A program made the translations under genes and the position numbers. Positions 35,641-45,822 of a stretch of 64,000 bases of DNA are shown here, piece by piece. The DNA lies in contig OY992536.1 of assembly GCA_963921195.1 (NCBI GenBank), positions 182,164,995-182,228,994 of the forward strand, written 5' to 3'. This DNA is from Pegoplata infirma (Eukaryota > Arthropoda > Insecta > Diptera > Anthomyiidae). The notes under the pieces were generated by a model, which had not been told where the DNA came from, did no database searches, and worked only from the letters and a program-made list of their open reading frames with translations. Each line of letters opens with the position of its first letter. Within the stretch, counting starts at the first letter, position 1.

Positions 35641-37627
35641 TTTATACCCTACACCACACTGTGGTACAGGCAAACCTGTAAATACTTAAGTATTTATTTA
35701 CTTATATTATTTTTTTTCAAGTATTTTTGTATTTATACTTGCACATTTCAAGTACAAGTATATTTTTACTTACTTGAAAACATTTTTAAGTAAGTAAACA
35801 CATACTTGTACTTGAAATGTTCAAGTACAAATATTTTTTATTTACTTGACGAAAAGTTCAAGTAAGTAAGTATATTTTTACTTGCAACAAATTTTGTTGA
35901 AATAAAATACTTGAACACAAATTTGTTTAAGTAAAATACAACAAAATGTATTTAAATGATTTTTTAAACAAAAATGTTTCCAAATAAAAAATTTAAGCGA
36001 CAATTTTACAAACCAAGCTTTATTGGCAGTAAAAGTTGCAAAAAATTATATTTTTTTTTGAAATATGAGTAAAAATGTTTGGAGGTAAAAATTAATAAAG
36101 GTCGGTTTTACATTTTAGCCCTTTCGAAGGCACCATGGAATTTTTAAGAAATTGTAAGGGGACCGCCTTGATAATTTAAGATAAAGGGTAGGTTTGTTTT
36201 GAGAACATTTTGAAGTTCAAGAAATATTGGAGTCGATCTTACATATCGTCGGTGGGCCAACCAGAACCCAATGTGTATTACAAAATTATTTTAAAGAGAC
36301 TTTAATAACAGCTAAATTTGGTACTTTTGCGCGGTTTTTTTATATTTAAATTAATGTAAATAAAAAATTTGCAATATTATTTACATAAATATTTATGAAA
36401 GAAATATTGTTTTAAACACCGCGACAGTTCAAAATACAGATGAGTTGTAAGTCTTTTTAAAAATATTATGAAAAACAAAAAGCGGTCCCGGTTGGCGAAT
36501 CGACGATATGCACTTTTGACTCCTTTGGGGCCATCCTTGATACAGTAAGAGCAACAGGGGTAAATTTCATAAAAATTTAATTAAAGACCCCTTTTGGAGT
36601 GGCGATATGGAGCAGGATTGTTAAGAGCAAATGATGGGGTGTAAAAATTAATAACGGTCGGACTTACATTGCTCCCCTCTAGGAAAAACCCCGAGGCAAT
36701 TGTTGATCTTTTTGTGGTTTTTTGCCCCTTCATCTTTGCTCCAATGACACGCCATTTGCATTATGTATGCGGTAGTTGCAGCCTTTTTAAAATTGCGATC
36801 AGACATAAAAATAACAAAAAATAAAACGAAATGTGAGCAACCAAAATTATATAAAAAAATTAATTTAATTTTTTTTTGACAATCTCATAAAAAAAATGTA
36901 TTCATATGTATATTACTTCCAAAAATTGTTGCTCAAGTTTTTTATTTAAACAAAATGTTTACCAAGTATTTTAGTTGATACAAATTTGTTTCAAATAAAA
37001 AATACTTGAAAATACTTGAACTTGAACATTTCAAGTACAAGTATATCTTTACTTACTTGAAAAATTATTCAAGTAAGTAAAAAATATTTATACTTGAAAA
37101 TTTCAAGTATAAGTATTTGTATACTTACTTGAAAATACTTAAATTCAAGTTTTTTACAGGTTTGGGTACAGGTTATAATGAGTTTGTGCTGATGTTTGTA
37201 ACTACCCGAAATATTGATCCTTGACCCACTTTTAAGTATACCGATCGACTTAGAATCCATTTTTGAGTCGATTTAGCTATGTCCGTCCGTCCGTCTGTCT
37301 GTCCATGTAAACGGTGTAAACACGATACAGGTCGCAATTCTCAATTGACTCTTTTGGCCCAAGGACGAATCCTATTAAAATTGGAAAAAATCAGTCCATA
37401 TTTAGACCTAGCATACAAAGGTCCTCTTTAGTTTTGGCTCAAATGACTCTAATAGCCGCATTTTAATAGGTATATTTTCGAAATTTAGCAGGTTATCATG
37501 TGTTATCCTCACAAATCACCATTCCGAATTTTAAAGAAATCGGACCAATTCTTCTTGTAGCCCCCATACAAACCACCTTCCCGATTTTCACACAAATCTC
37601 TCAAATTTCATGAAAATAGAAAATATT
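35641..37627 (+). mobile_element. DINE-like element, subfamily C, copy 1 (split by a hAT element)
   Basis: It starts TTTATACCCTACACCACACT and continues after the nested insertion with TATAATGAGTTTGTGCTGAT, GTTTGTAACTACCCGAAATA, a (GTCY)n run at about 37280-37303, and a body that shares long blocks with the next copy at 37628. It differs from subfamilies A and B by ACCCTACACCAC instead of ACCCTCCAC. No coding region. Confidence 0.7.
35671..37164. mobile_element. hAT element with CAAACCTGTAAA ends
   Basis: The termini CAAACCTGTAAATACTTAAG and the mirrored TTTTTTACAGGTTTG are flanked by the perfect 8 bp duplication GGTACAGG (35663-35670 and 37165-37172). The next subfamily C copy has one GGTACAGG at this point, confirming the empty site. 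Dense ACTTGAAA/TTTCAAGTA motifs fill both ends (about 35690-35930 and 36985-37145), likely transposase-binding sites. The centre holds AAGGTCGGTTTTAC and CGGTCGGACTTACATT segments related to 61920-62340. There is no transposase. Confidence 0.88.
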
Positions 37628-38120
37628 TATACCCTACAGTGTAGGGCCTACACCACTCTGTGGTACAGGGCATAATAAGTTTGTGCTGATGTTTGTAACT
37701 ACCCGAATTATTGGTCCTAGACCTACCTTCAAGTATACCGATCGACACAGAATTACTTTTTGAGTCGATTTAGCGATATCCGTCCGTCCGTCTGTCCATC
37801 TATCGGTTTAAGCACGATACAGGTCGCAATTTTCAATCAACTGAAATTTGAAACGTAAGCATCTTTTGGCCCAAGGACAAAGCCTATTGAAATTGGAAAA
37901 AATCGGTCAATGTTAACTCCTAGCCCCCATACAAACGGGGGGCTAAATCTATTATAATAACTGTATTATAATAGATTTAGCAGGAAATCAAATTTTGTAT
38001 GCACGAATCACCATTCCAAATTTCAAAGAAATCGGGTCAGTCCTTCTGGTAGTCCCTATACAAACCACCCTCCCGATATTCACACAATTCCCTCAAAATT
38101 CATAAAAATGGAAATATTTG
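37628..38120 (+). mobile_element. DINE-like element, subfamily C, copy 2
   Basis: TTTATACCCTACAGTGTAGG, CACCACTCTGTGGTACAGGG, TTTGTGCTGATGTTTGTAAC, (GTCY)n near 37780-37802, then CCCAAGGACAAAGCC and CAAATCACCATTCC-like blocks shared with copy 1. Tandem to copy 1 in the same orientation. The 3' end is not sharp. Confidence 0.65.
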
Positions 38121-38189
38121 ATAAAAAATTTATTTTTATGTGTTAAACGTGAACTTTAGTAACCTAATCAAACCGCAATAGAATACGAA

Positions 38190-38299
38190 ATGTTTCTGAA
38201 GGAAAATTTCTTAAATTCTTAGACCGATTCTATGAAAATTATGATCGTAGTTAAGACTTTTTTAATAGAAAAAATGTTTCAGTCCGAAAGTTTTTCTAT
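38190..38299. repeat. Weak copies of the 35 bp repeat
   Basis: TTCTTAGACCGATTCTATGA, AAGACTTTTTTAATAGAAAA and AGTTTTTCTATACAAAAA lie just left of the hAT element, and GTCTCATATTC just right of it, so the hAT inserted into this repeat. Confidence 0.45.
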
Positions 38300-38307
38300 A
38301 CAAAAAA

Positions 38308-39094
38308 AGGCTGTAGGCGAAATCGCCAAAAAAAAAAATTTATAAAAAGTCGCCCAAGTGCAAAATCGCCCAAAAAATATGAAATATTACCCAAAAAGAA
38401 AAATACGAAATTTCGCCCAAAATTAACGAAAAAAGCCCAAGAAAAAATGAAAAATTACCCAAAAATAAAAAAAAAAAATCCTAAAATAAGTTTTGCCCAA
38501 AAAACATATTACCCAAAAAAGTTTTATTTTGCGGAGAGGGTGGGCTTAAGGCATGGAGTTTGTAACCCGTAAGCCCGGCCGAAAACTTTAGAAAATAAAA
38601 GTACAAATTTATAGAGAAGACTTTTTGTTGCGTATCCTTATTAATATTTTTGACATATCGTCTTCTAGATAATATGGTCTGAAAAGTCTATAAGTAACAT
38701 AAAGTATGAAGAAATTGCAAAAAATTAATGAAGAAATTGTTAAAATTGTTCGCACCTTGATGATGTTTTTTTATTCATTACTCTTGATTTTCTACAGGCA
38801 GCGCTAGATAAGTATGAAGTGTCATAATCTGGAAGTAAGTGCAGGGGTTGTCAGTTCGATTCCCACCAGAACCTTTGTCTGTTACTCCACAACGCGAATG
38901 TTGTTCATCAGTTTTTTCTTGGTTAGTTAAGTATCTTTTATTTCGAAATTTTGCCCAAAAACTATGAAAATGTGCCCAAAAATGTTGGGTAACTTTTCAT
39001 ATGAAATATGGCCTAAATTTGTATGAAAATTTTTTGGGCGAAATTTCATTTTCTTTTTTGGGCGATTTTTCTTTGGGCGATTTTGCCTACAGCC
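38308..39094. mobile_element. hAT element with GGCTGTAGGC ends, short copy
   Basis: The termini GGCTGTAGGCGAAATCGCC and the mirrored GGGCGATTTTGCCTACAGCC are flanked by the 8 bp duplication ACAAAAAA (38300-38307 and 39095-39102). One extra base sits between the left duplication and GGCTG. Dense GCCCAAAA/TTTTGGGC motifs lie near both ends. A tRNA-like segment is at about 38850-38885. Spurious open frames only. Confidence 0.82.
38790..38925 (+). other. tRNA/SINE-like segment in the GGCTGTAGGC hAT
   Basis: GTCAGTTCGATTCCCACCAG is a good B-box region (GTTCGATTCC). Upstream GGCAGCGCTAGATAAG is too degenerate to be a confident A-box. The 56590-56745 segment of the long copy is homologous. Probably a captured SINE or tRNA relic. 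Confidence 0.45.
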
Positions 39095-39149
39095 ACAAAA
39101 AAGTCTCATATTCACAAAATTAAAAAACAAAATTTAATTTGGTATTCTT

Positions 39150-39497
39150 CGACTTTTTCAATTTTAAATAAATAAAAATGCATTGACTTCGAGGCCAGTG
39201 TTTTCTTGTAGATAAATATTCGATTATCCCATTAAAATATTTCTATCCTCTTTGAAGATCATCATCTGGGTTTAAGTGAAAAAAACAAAGAAAAGAAAAT
39301 TCACTAAATCCTTCTTGAAAATAATCCTTAGGGATTAAGTGAATTTTCTTTTCACTGAATTTTTTCTCACTAAAGCCCTGATGATGATCTTCAATGAAAA
39401 TCAAAATATTGTAATGACATATAAGAATATTTACCTACAAAAAACACTGGCCTTGTGCTCGATGCATTTTTTTTTTATTTAAAATTGGAAAGGTCAA
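39150..39497. repeat. 0.35 kb palindrome
   Basis: Left arm: ATTTTAAATAAATAAAAATG, CATTGACTTCGAGGCCAGTG, GATCATCATC. Right arm: GATGATGATCTTCA, AACACTGGCCTTGTGCTCGA, TTTTATTTAAAATTGG. The centre is near 39325 (CACTAAATCC...GGATTAAGTG). Moderately diverged foldback-type repeat. Confidence 0.75.
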
Positions 39498-39534
39498 ATA
39501 ACAACAACTTCATTTGAATACCCACCAACTACAG

Positions 39535-39955
39535 TATTGGGGTATACGTACTTTGTCATTCCGTGTGTAACGCATCAAAATATCGGTCTTGGACCCCATA
39601 AAGTATATATATTATTGATCCATGATCGATTCTAAGACATTCTGTGAATGTCCGTCCGTCCGTCGGTCCGTCTGTCTGTAGATGGCACGATACAGTCCAA
39701 AATAAAAGAGCCAGCCTCCTGCAATTTGGCATGAATATGTCTTATGGTCCTAGGCAGGTTAAGTTTATAAATGGGCAAAATCGGCTCAGGGGAAAAAAGT
39801 TCCCCCTTGAAGAACTGAACCAACCTCTGAAAAAATACACTTGTTTACATGTTTTTTTTTTTTGTATTTTTGTTAAATAAATGAAACATTTGTTATATTT
39901 ATCGGGATGGGAAGGTGCTCTCAACGTCCCCCACTGTGATTTCGGCATTTTTTTG
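39535..39955 (+). mobile_element. DINE-like element fragment, subfamily B
   Basis: GGGGTATACGTACTTTGTCA, GTAACGCATCAAAATATCGG, (GTCY)n at 39650-39680, and GAGCCAGCCTCCTGCAATTT ... CCTAGGCAGGTTAAG match 4989-5340. The 3' half is missing. The three overlapping short frames here, with T/D/R- or S/V/C-rich ends, are translations of the GTCY repeat. Confidence 0.65.
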
Positions 39956-40085
39956 GAAAAATGTTCACTCCTTGGGGTGGTTCGTTCAATGCATCTGAAA
40001 ACTCGAATTTTGAGCTGATTTTTCTGCAGAGAGAAAACGGCTGAATATATTGCAAATCTGATTTCACCAGTCGATTTCTGATTTC

Positions 40086-40768
40086 TACAGCAAAAATTAA
40101 TACAATGGCAGTTTTTTCAACTCTTAAAAAAATTTCAAAAACCCACAGCAGAGGGCGGAAATATCGATTTTTTTTTAATTTAATTTTTTTTTTTAGTCAT
40201 TCACGATGAAGAGGCAGTGTTTGCCAAGAAAACTGATACAAAAATCACATTTTTATCACAACCCATTAAGAAGTTATAAGGCTTCAAAGTTGTTTTTCTA
40301 ATAAAAAAGTTATAAAACACTGACCGACATTTGAAAATTTTTTGGATGGGTCAGCGGTTTGGACACTCGTTTTGGACTAACCTTTCAATGCTGATTCCAA
40401 ATCTGGTTTCCAAAGTTTTTCATACTGTCAGGTTTTTGAGGAATTAGAGGTCAAAGTTTATAAAAAAAACGCATTTTTGTGCATTATTGTGAGCATTTTT
40501 TGTGATATTTTTGGATGATATTCTAGGATCGTGCAAATCGTTTTCGATTAACATTTCGATACTGATTCTCAATCTGGTTTAAAGAATTTTCTATCACGTA
40601 AGGTTGTCGAGAAAATTTAGATCAAAGTTCTTAAAAAACGTGTTTTTGTCCATTTTTGAGAGCTTGTAACTTTTATATTTATAACCTTTTATTTCCGTCC
40701 TCTGTGGTGGGTTTTTGGAACTTTTTTTAAGAGTTCAAAAAACGTCCATTGTATTTATTTTTGCTGTA
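40086..40768. repeat. 0.68 kb imperfect palindrome
   Basis: Left end: CTACAGCAAAAATTAATACA, TTCAACTCTTAAAAAAA, AAAACCCACAGCAGAGGGCG. Right end: TCCTCTGTGGTGGGTTTTTG, TTTTTTTAAGAGTTCAAAAA, TGTATTTATTTTTGCTGTAA. Inside are two similar direct segments (AACCTTTCAATGCTGATTCC near 40380 and ACATTTCGATACTGATTCTC near 40550). It belongs to a wider repeat (39960-41165) whose right part resembles 9040-9265. Confidence 0.65.
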
Positions 40769-40917
40769 AGTTCGTGATTAAGTTTGGGTATAATCTTATT
40801 TAAGTAAAACCACTTTTTTAAAAAGTTAAGAATTTGAAGACTTAGCAATATCTCCAAAAACTGTTCTGCTTTTAAAACTTTGGTCTTCATTTTCGGAATC
40901 AGTGCGAGATTTTGGGG

Positions 40918-41136
40918 CATGTCACAGACTCAATTCCGTTCGGATTTAAAAAAAGTGGTTTATTCGTAAAACGCAAAACGAATATTATTTTTTTCGGAAT
41001 CAAATCACTTTCAAAAATCAACGTGGAATTGAATTGCAAAAAAGTGGTTTCATTCCGAAAAAAAAAAAAATATTTGCTTTGCGTTTTCGACTAATCACTT
41101 ATTCCACTTTCGAACGGAAATTGAGTCTGTGACATG
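40918..41136. mobile_element. 219 bp inverted-repeat MITE (CATGTCACAGACTC ends)
   Basis: CATGTCACAGACTCAATTCC and the mirrored GGAAATTGAGTCTGTGACATG enclose a short interior whose own halves (AAAGTGGTTTATTCG and CGACTAATCACTT) also pair. The homologous sequence at 9040-9265 lacks this block, which supports an insertion. No clear target duplication was seen. Confidence 0.7.
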
Positions 41137-41169
41137 GCCCTCTGTAAACTAGTGTAGGAGTTCCGGAAC

Positions 41170-41517
41170 GAGTTTAAAAACAGTTATGTCTTAAAATTTA
41201 GTTATAAAACATACTGCAGGTACAGAAGTTGTTCGAATAAAATGAATTTTAAGTTTAAAAAAACAAAAACTTGAAATCTTGAAATCTAAGCAGTCTGTAT
41301 AATTATTTAAACTCAGTGGTTTGTTTTCATTAGCATTTGTGTTTCAAATTCAAGAACGGGATCTGCCCCTGTATCTTTAATTCCATTTTTCAAATCTGAA
41401 TTAAATCTTGTAAAATAAATTTAAATGTAACCCACTGGCTCCACCTTCTATAATTATGTGGACATTTGTTCCGGCATACGTCAAAATCGTGTTATTTCTC
41501 GTGTGCCATAGTCAAAA
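41170..41517. other. Spacer, nothing recognised
   Basis: AT-rich but with fewer homopolymers than the surroundings. No coding frame, RNA or repeat was recognised. Confidence 0.4.
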
Positions 41518-42009
41518 CCCACCAAAAACTACTGCTTCGCCGTAAGCAGGTTTGTAAGGGAATGTTGAGTTGACATTCCCTTACAAACCTGCTTACGTAT
41601 GGCATGATATTTGGTCGCAATGTCCCACTTTAGAGCATTTCATCCGAGCGCTTATTTCAGCGCAATAAAAATGTAATGAAATCATACCTTCTTGGAAGCT
41701 TACTAGGTGCATTTTAGCAAGCATATTGGATGCACAGAAATCATTGCTCCAATAAAGCACAAAAATAATGTATTACTTTCACTAAAGTTTGCATGCCTGA
41801 AAAGTTTGTATGAAGAAAGTGCTCCTCGTAAGCACACAAATAATACTACAGTTTAATGTCTGAATAGTGTTTAGTCGAAACTTTTGTTTTCACTTTTGCA
41901 CATGCGTACACGTCCGTTCACAAAAAAAACAGAACATCAACTGAATTGAAAATATATTTTTTTATTACGTCATCCAAATTTTCGTTTTGCTGTATGATGC
42001 TCGTAAGTC
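41518..42009 (+). repeat. Duplicated 490 bp segment with a 24 bp-arm hairpin, copy 1
   Basis: The segment begins CCCACCAAAAACTACTGCTT. At 41541-41597 two perfect 24 bp arms (CGTAAGCAGGTTTGTAAGGG and its mirror) flank a 9 base loop. It is followed by TTTGGTCGCAATGTCCCACT and a body repeated at 42267-42757 with few changes, in the same orientation. Confidence 0.8.
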
Positions 42010-42029
42010 GTCGTATAATTTATTGTTTT

Positions 42030-42266
42030 TTTGCTCTGCCTTACGGTAGTGCATACTAGATGCACTACTGTAAGCGAATGTATTTAAAAATGTCAGTTTA
42101 TATTCATAATTTATCGCAAAATTTATATTTCTATCTCTGCCTTACAGTAGTGCATCTAGTATGTACTACTGTAAGGCAGAAATATCTACGTGCTGAAGAC
42201 GAAGCGCTTGTGTATGCCAGAAAAATTATGAACTGCTTTCACAATTTCGATTATTTTTTGCTGGGA
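42030..42266 (+). repeat. Linker with TGCCTTACAGTAGTGCAT hairpins
   Basis: It has the palindromes TGCCTTACGGTAGTGCATAC / GATGCACTACTGTAAGC at about 42040-42075 and CTGCCTTACAGTAGTGCATC / GTACTACTGTAAGGCAG at 42138-42180. The block then continues to TTTTTTGCTGGGAT. It is homologous, inverted, to the left part of 42945-43343. Confidence 0.7.
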
Positions 42267-42757
42267 TCCCACCAAAAACTAATGCTTCGCCGTAAGCAGG
42301 TTTGTAAGGGAATGTTGAGTTGACATTCCCTTACAAACCTGCTTACATATGGCATGATATTTGGTCGCAATGTCCCACTTTAGAGCATTTCATCCGAGCG
42401 CTTATTTCAGCGCAATAAAAATGTAATGAAATCATACCATCTTAGAAGCTTACTAGGTGCATTTTTGTAAGCATATTGGATGCTCAGAAATCATTACTCC
42501 AATAAAGCACAAAAATAATGTGTTACCATCACTAAAGTCTTCATGCCTGAAAAGTTTGTATGAAGGAAGTGCACCTTGTAGGCACACAAATAACACTACA
42601 GTTTTAATGTCTGAATAGTGTGTAGTCGAAACTTTTGTTTTCACTTTTGCACATGCGTACACGTCCATTCACAAAAACACAGAATATCAACTGAATTAAA
42701 ATTGTATTTTTTTATTGCGTCATCCAAATTTTCGTTTTGCTGTTTGATGCTCGTAAG
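42267..42757 (+). repeat. Duplicated 490 bp segment with a hairpin, copy 2
   Basis: A direct repeat of 41518-42009 starting 749 bp later, with the same hairpin at about 42292-42346. Differences are single bases and short indels. The open frames on both strands are parallel in the two copies and carry no recognisable domain. Confidence 0.8.
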
Positions 42758-42944
42758 TATGTTACTTTCTTGCAAAAAACAACATTTATTATTAATAAAG
42801 TGAATGTTTTTTGCGTATTTGTATTTTTCCAAAATGTCGGCATCAACAAACTCGTGAATTTGACGTTTCTTATGTTAACATAATTGTTAAGACTTATGTT
42901 TGGAGAACTATGTTAACATTTATTTCCAACACAAATATGTATAA

Positions 42945-43343
42945 CATCCCAGCAAAAAATAATCGAGATTGTGGAAGCAGTTCATAATTTTTCTGGCATA
43001 CACAAGCGCTTCGTCTTCAGCACATAAATATTTCTGCCTTACAGTAGTGCATACTAGATGCACTACAGTAAGGCAGAGATAGAAATATAAATTTTTCGAT
43101 AAATTACGAATGTAAACAGACATTTTTAAATACATTTGCTTACAGTAGTGCATCTAGTATGCACTACCGTAAGGCAGAGAGAAAAAACTATGAATTTACC
43201 GAAAAATTTATATTTCTATCTCTGCCTTACAGTAGTGCATCTAGTATGCACTACTGTAAGGCAAAAATATCTATGTGCTGAAGACGAAGCGCTTGTGTAT
43301 GCCAGAACTGCTTCCACAATCTCGATTATTTTTTGCTGGGATG
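42945..43343. mobile_element. 399 bp MITE with 36 bp inverted ends (CATCCCAGCAAAAAAT)
   Basis: CATCCCAGCAAAAAATAATC and its mirror GATTATTTTTTGCTGGGATG form nearly perfect 36 bp terminal inverted repeats. The interior has three copies of the CTTACAGTAGTGCATnTAGT hairpin. The flanks are TATAA and TATTA, an uncertain duplication. The 73- and 77-codon frames are mirror translations of the same repeat. Confidence 0.75.
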
Positions 43344-43935
43344 TATTAAAAAAATAAAAAAAAAAAATAAAATCCCAACGACCTTCATCAACGAATTCCT
43401 GAAAAAAATGAGTTAACATAAACTACGATTACACCACCCTTTAACATAAAATGAAAATACAAAAAAATTCTGCCGACGTTATCTCTTATGTTATCTACAA
43501 TTTTATGTTGGTGGAGCCGGAGCGTAAAACAAAAATTTATTGCACAAAGTCCATTAAACTTTAAAAATACCACAAAAACGTCATTGAAATTTCTCAGAAA
43601 ATATTTTTTTCAAAATTCTAAAATAAAAAAGGTTTGGAAATTCAAAAATAAAACTCTAGTAGTAGTTTTTACTATCCACCTACACACACAATTGTATAAC
43701 TTAAATCAAATAACTCTATCCTATTTATTTGACATAATATACATTTAAATTGACATAAAATACACACAAAAACAATAAAAATGTATTGAAATAGAAAATT
43801 CAATTTCCTGTGAAATGTCTAATGTTTCAAAATAAATATTAAAACTAAAAAAAAAACACAAACGTAACGAAAATAAATGGACATTTATTGTCATTGTTAT
43901 TGTAGATGGAAAAAACAAAGGATATAAAGGATAAT

Positions 43936-43954
43936 GTATGTGTGTGTGTGTGTG
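43936..43954. repeat. (TG)n microsatellite
   Basis: A short TG dinucleotide run within the interval 43930-43965, interrupted once by AC. Confidence 0.9.
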
Positions 43955-44664
43955 ACTGTGTGTATAATAAAATATTAGAATTATATAGAAACACTCACAA
44001 ACATTTTTCAAACACAAAAAAAATATCTAAAATACATAAATTGTAATAAAAATACATTTAAAATGAAACTAAATGCAACAGGCTAAATAATAAAATCCTA
44101 AAAATCTACTATAAAATTTACAGTCATACAAACAAACAAACACTCTCACAATCAGACTAAACTACTAAAAAATATACAAAAAAAAAACAAAAAAAAACTA
44201 TTAAATCTAATATCAACAACTATTTACAATTCATTCAGTAGTCATTCGTTTATTCATTCATTGAATTCAGAAATTCAATTTAGGTGAAGCAGGCAACAAC
44301 AACAGCAGCAATAGAATGAAGAGCAATAGCACCAGCAGCAGCAGCAACAGCAATTGTGTAGTATGTTGTTATTTTAATACCCAACTTACAATTTAACACT
44401 GCAACATAAATACACATCCACACACACACATTTACACAAACAACCTATAGACACACACTCAAAATAAATGGACAGACAGGCAGGCAAACTGTTAGTTTGG
44501 TAGATATAGACTGCTTGCAGTATCTCTAATGTTGCTTATAAACTAAACAATACTCCATCGTTTGTCTATACAACTAACTGGATGGGATAGATGGAAAGTT
44601 TAACCCTAAAAGGCACTTCGGTGAAATAAAACAAGAAATAATTATATGTTTTAATATGCTTAAT

Positions 44665-44940
44665 CAAAAATTGTTACTTTGTTTACAAAAAATTGGTGGT
44701 CAAAAGTGTTGAAGGTCTATAAATTCGAATTTCTTCTATTGAAAAAAAAAAAAAACAAAATGAATGGTTCATTTTTTAAAATTTTAATGTTTGAACTTGG
44801 AAAAATCGACTTATTGTTAGAAATATTAAAAAAAAAATTCTAAAAAATATCAATATTCATTTTCCAGTGCGACCCTCGTATATCATTTAATATTTGCTAA
44901 ATATAGACGCTATCAAGCTGAAATTAAAGCTTGGAAAATT
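44665..44940 (+). repeat. Single arm of the 27 kb palindrome family
   Basis: TTTGTTTACAAAAAATTGGT, GGTCAAAAG, TGCGACCCTCGTATATCATT and GAAATTAAAGCTTGG match the right arm of 27030-27890 in order. The partner arm is absent. Confidence 0.7.
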
Positions 44941-45822
44941 TTCTATATAGTATTTTATAAAAAATGGCCGATTGATAATAATATGGTTAATTACACTAAT
45001 AACAATACAATAATAACTATATTTTTAAACTTTCGCGACAATTTTTAAATTTAAAACCATTCAAGTCTGTTTAACAAGCATAACAAACTATAATACCGTG
45101 AATTTTTTTCGCGAAAAACATTTTTTGGTTGCGAAAAATCGTTATTTTCTTGAAATATTTGGTTTAATACTAATATATTTAGTTTGATTTGAAATTACGA
45201 CATCCATCTGGTAAAGCTAGTTCATGTTCACTAAATCCAATTGTAATATCATTTTTTTTTTTTCAAAGTTAGCGTATGTATTAGCGATATTCGTGATTCA
45301 TTTTTTTTTTATTTTTAAGTATAAAAAAATATTTTTTATATCATTTAGACAAATTCTGAATTTTTATCATCTAAACTCTATTTAATATACAAAAAAAAAA
45401 AAGTTTTCGCTAAAATTTTTTTTCTCGAAATTTTTTTTTTTAATTTTTTTTATTTTGCTATTAATTTATGAAAATGTGTAGAATACGATACTCTGCAGAT
45501 ACAACATTTAAAAAAAAAAAAATTTTCGCGGATTTTTTTTTTTTGTTTTCGCGAAAAAAAAAAAAATTTGCGAAAAAAAATAATGCATTTATTAAATTTC
45601 TATTTAAAAACTATCCCAAAGCATAAAAAATAATTTTTGTAGTACTTTAGCTTTACAATTTTAAATCGCGAATATCGCGAATACGAGCGCAAACTTCGAA
45701 AAACGGCTAGCACCATTGAATTCAGCGTACCCGAATTAGCTTTACCAGCAGGGTGCCGAGCTTGTTACTTTTTGCGACTCGCACATTGTTATTTTTAACT
45801 TTTCCTTTAAAGAACTGTTGGG

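Larger units (their letters stand above)
43344..45822. other. Mostly unique AT-rich DNA with microsatellites
   Basis: Contents: (TG)n at about 43936-43954; a CAG/CAA-rich stretch at 44294-44356; ACACACACA near 44420-44455; one arm of the 27030-27890 palindrome family at 44665-44940; CGCGAAAAA motifs at 45100-45560. No frame has a domain. 43400-44600 matches no repeat in the window and could be host intronic DNA. Confidence 0.45.

Noticed and set aside
42060..43419. Parallel short frames (60-87 codons) in the hairpin-module cluster
   Set aside because: Similarity between them reflects DNA duplication; stops and indels differ between copies and no domain is recognised.
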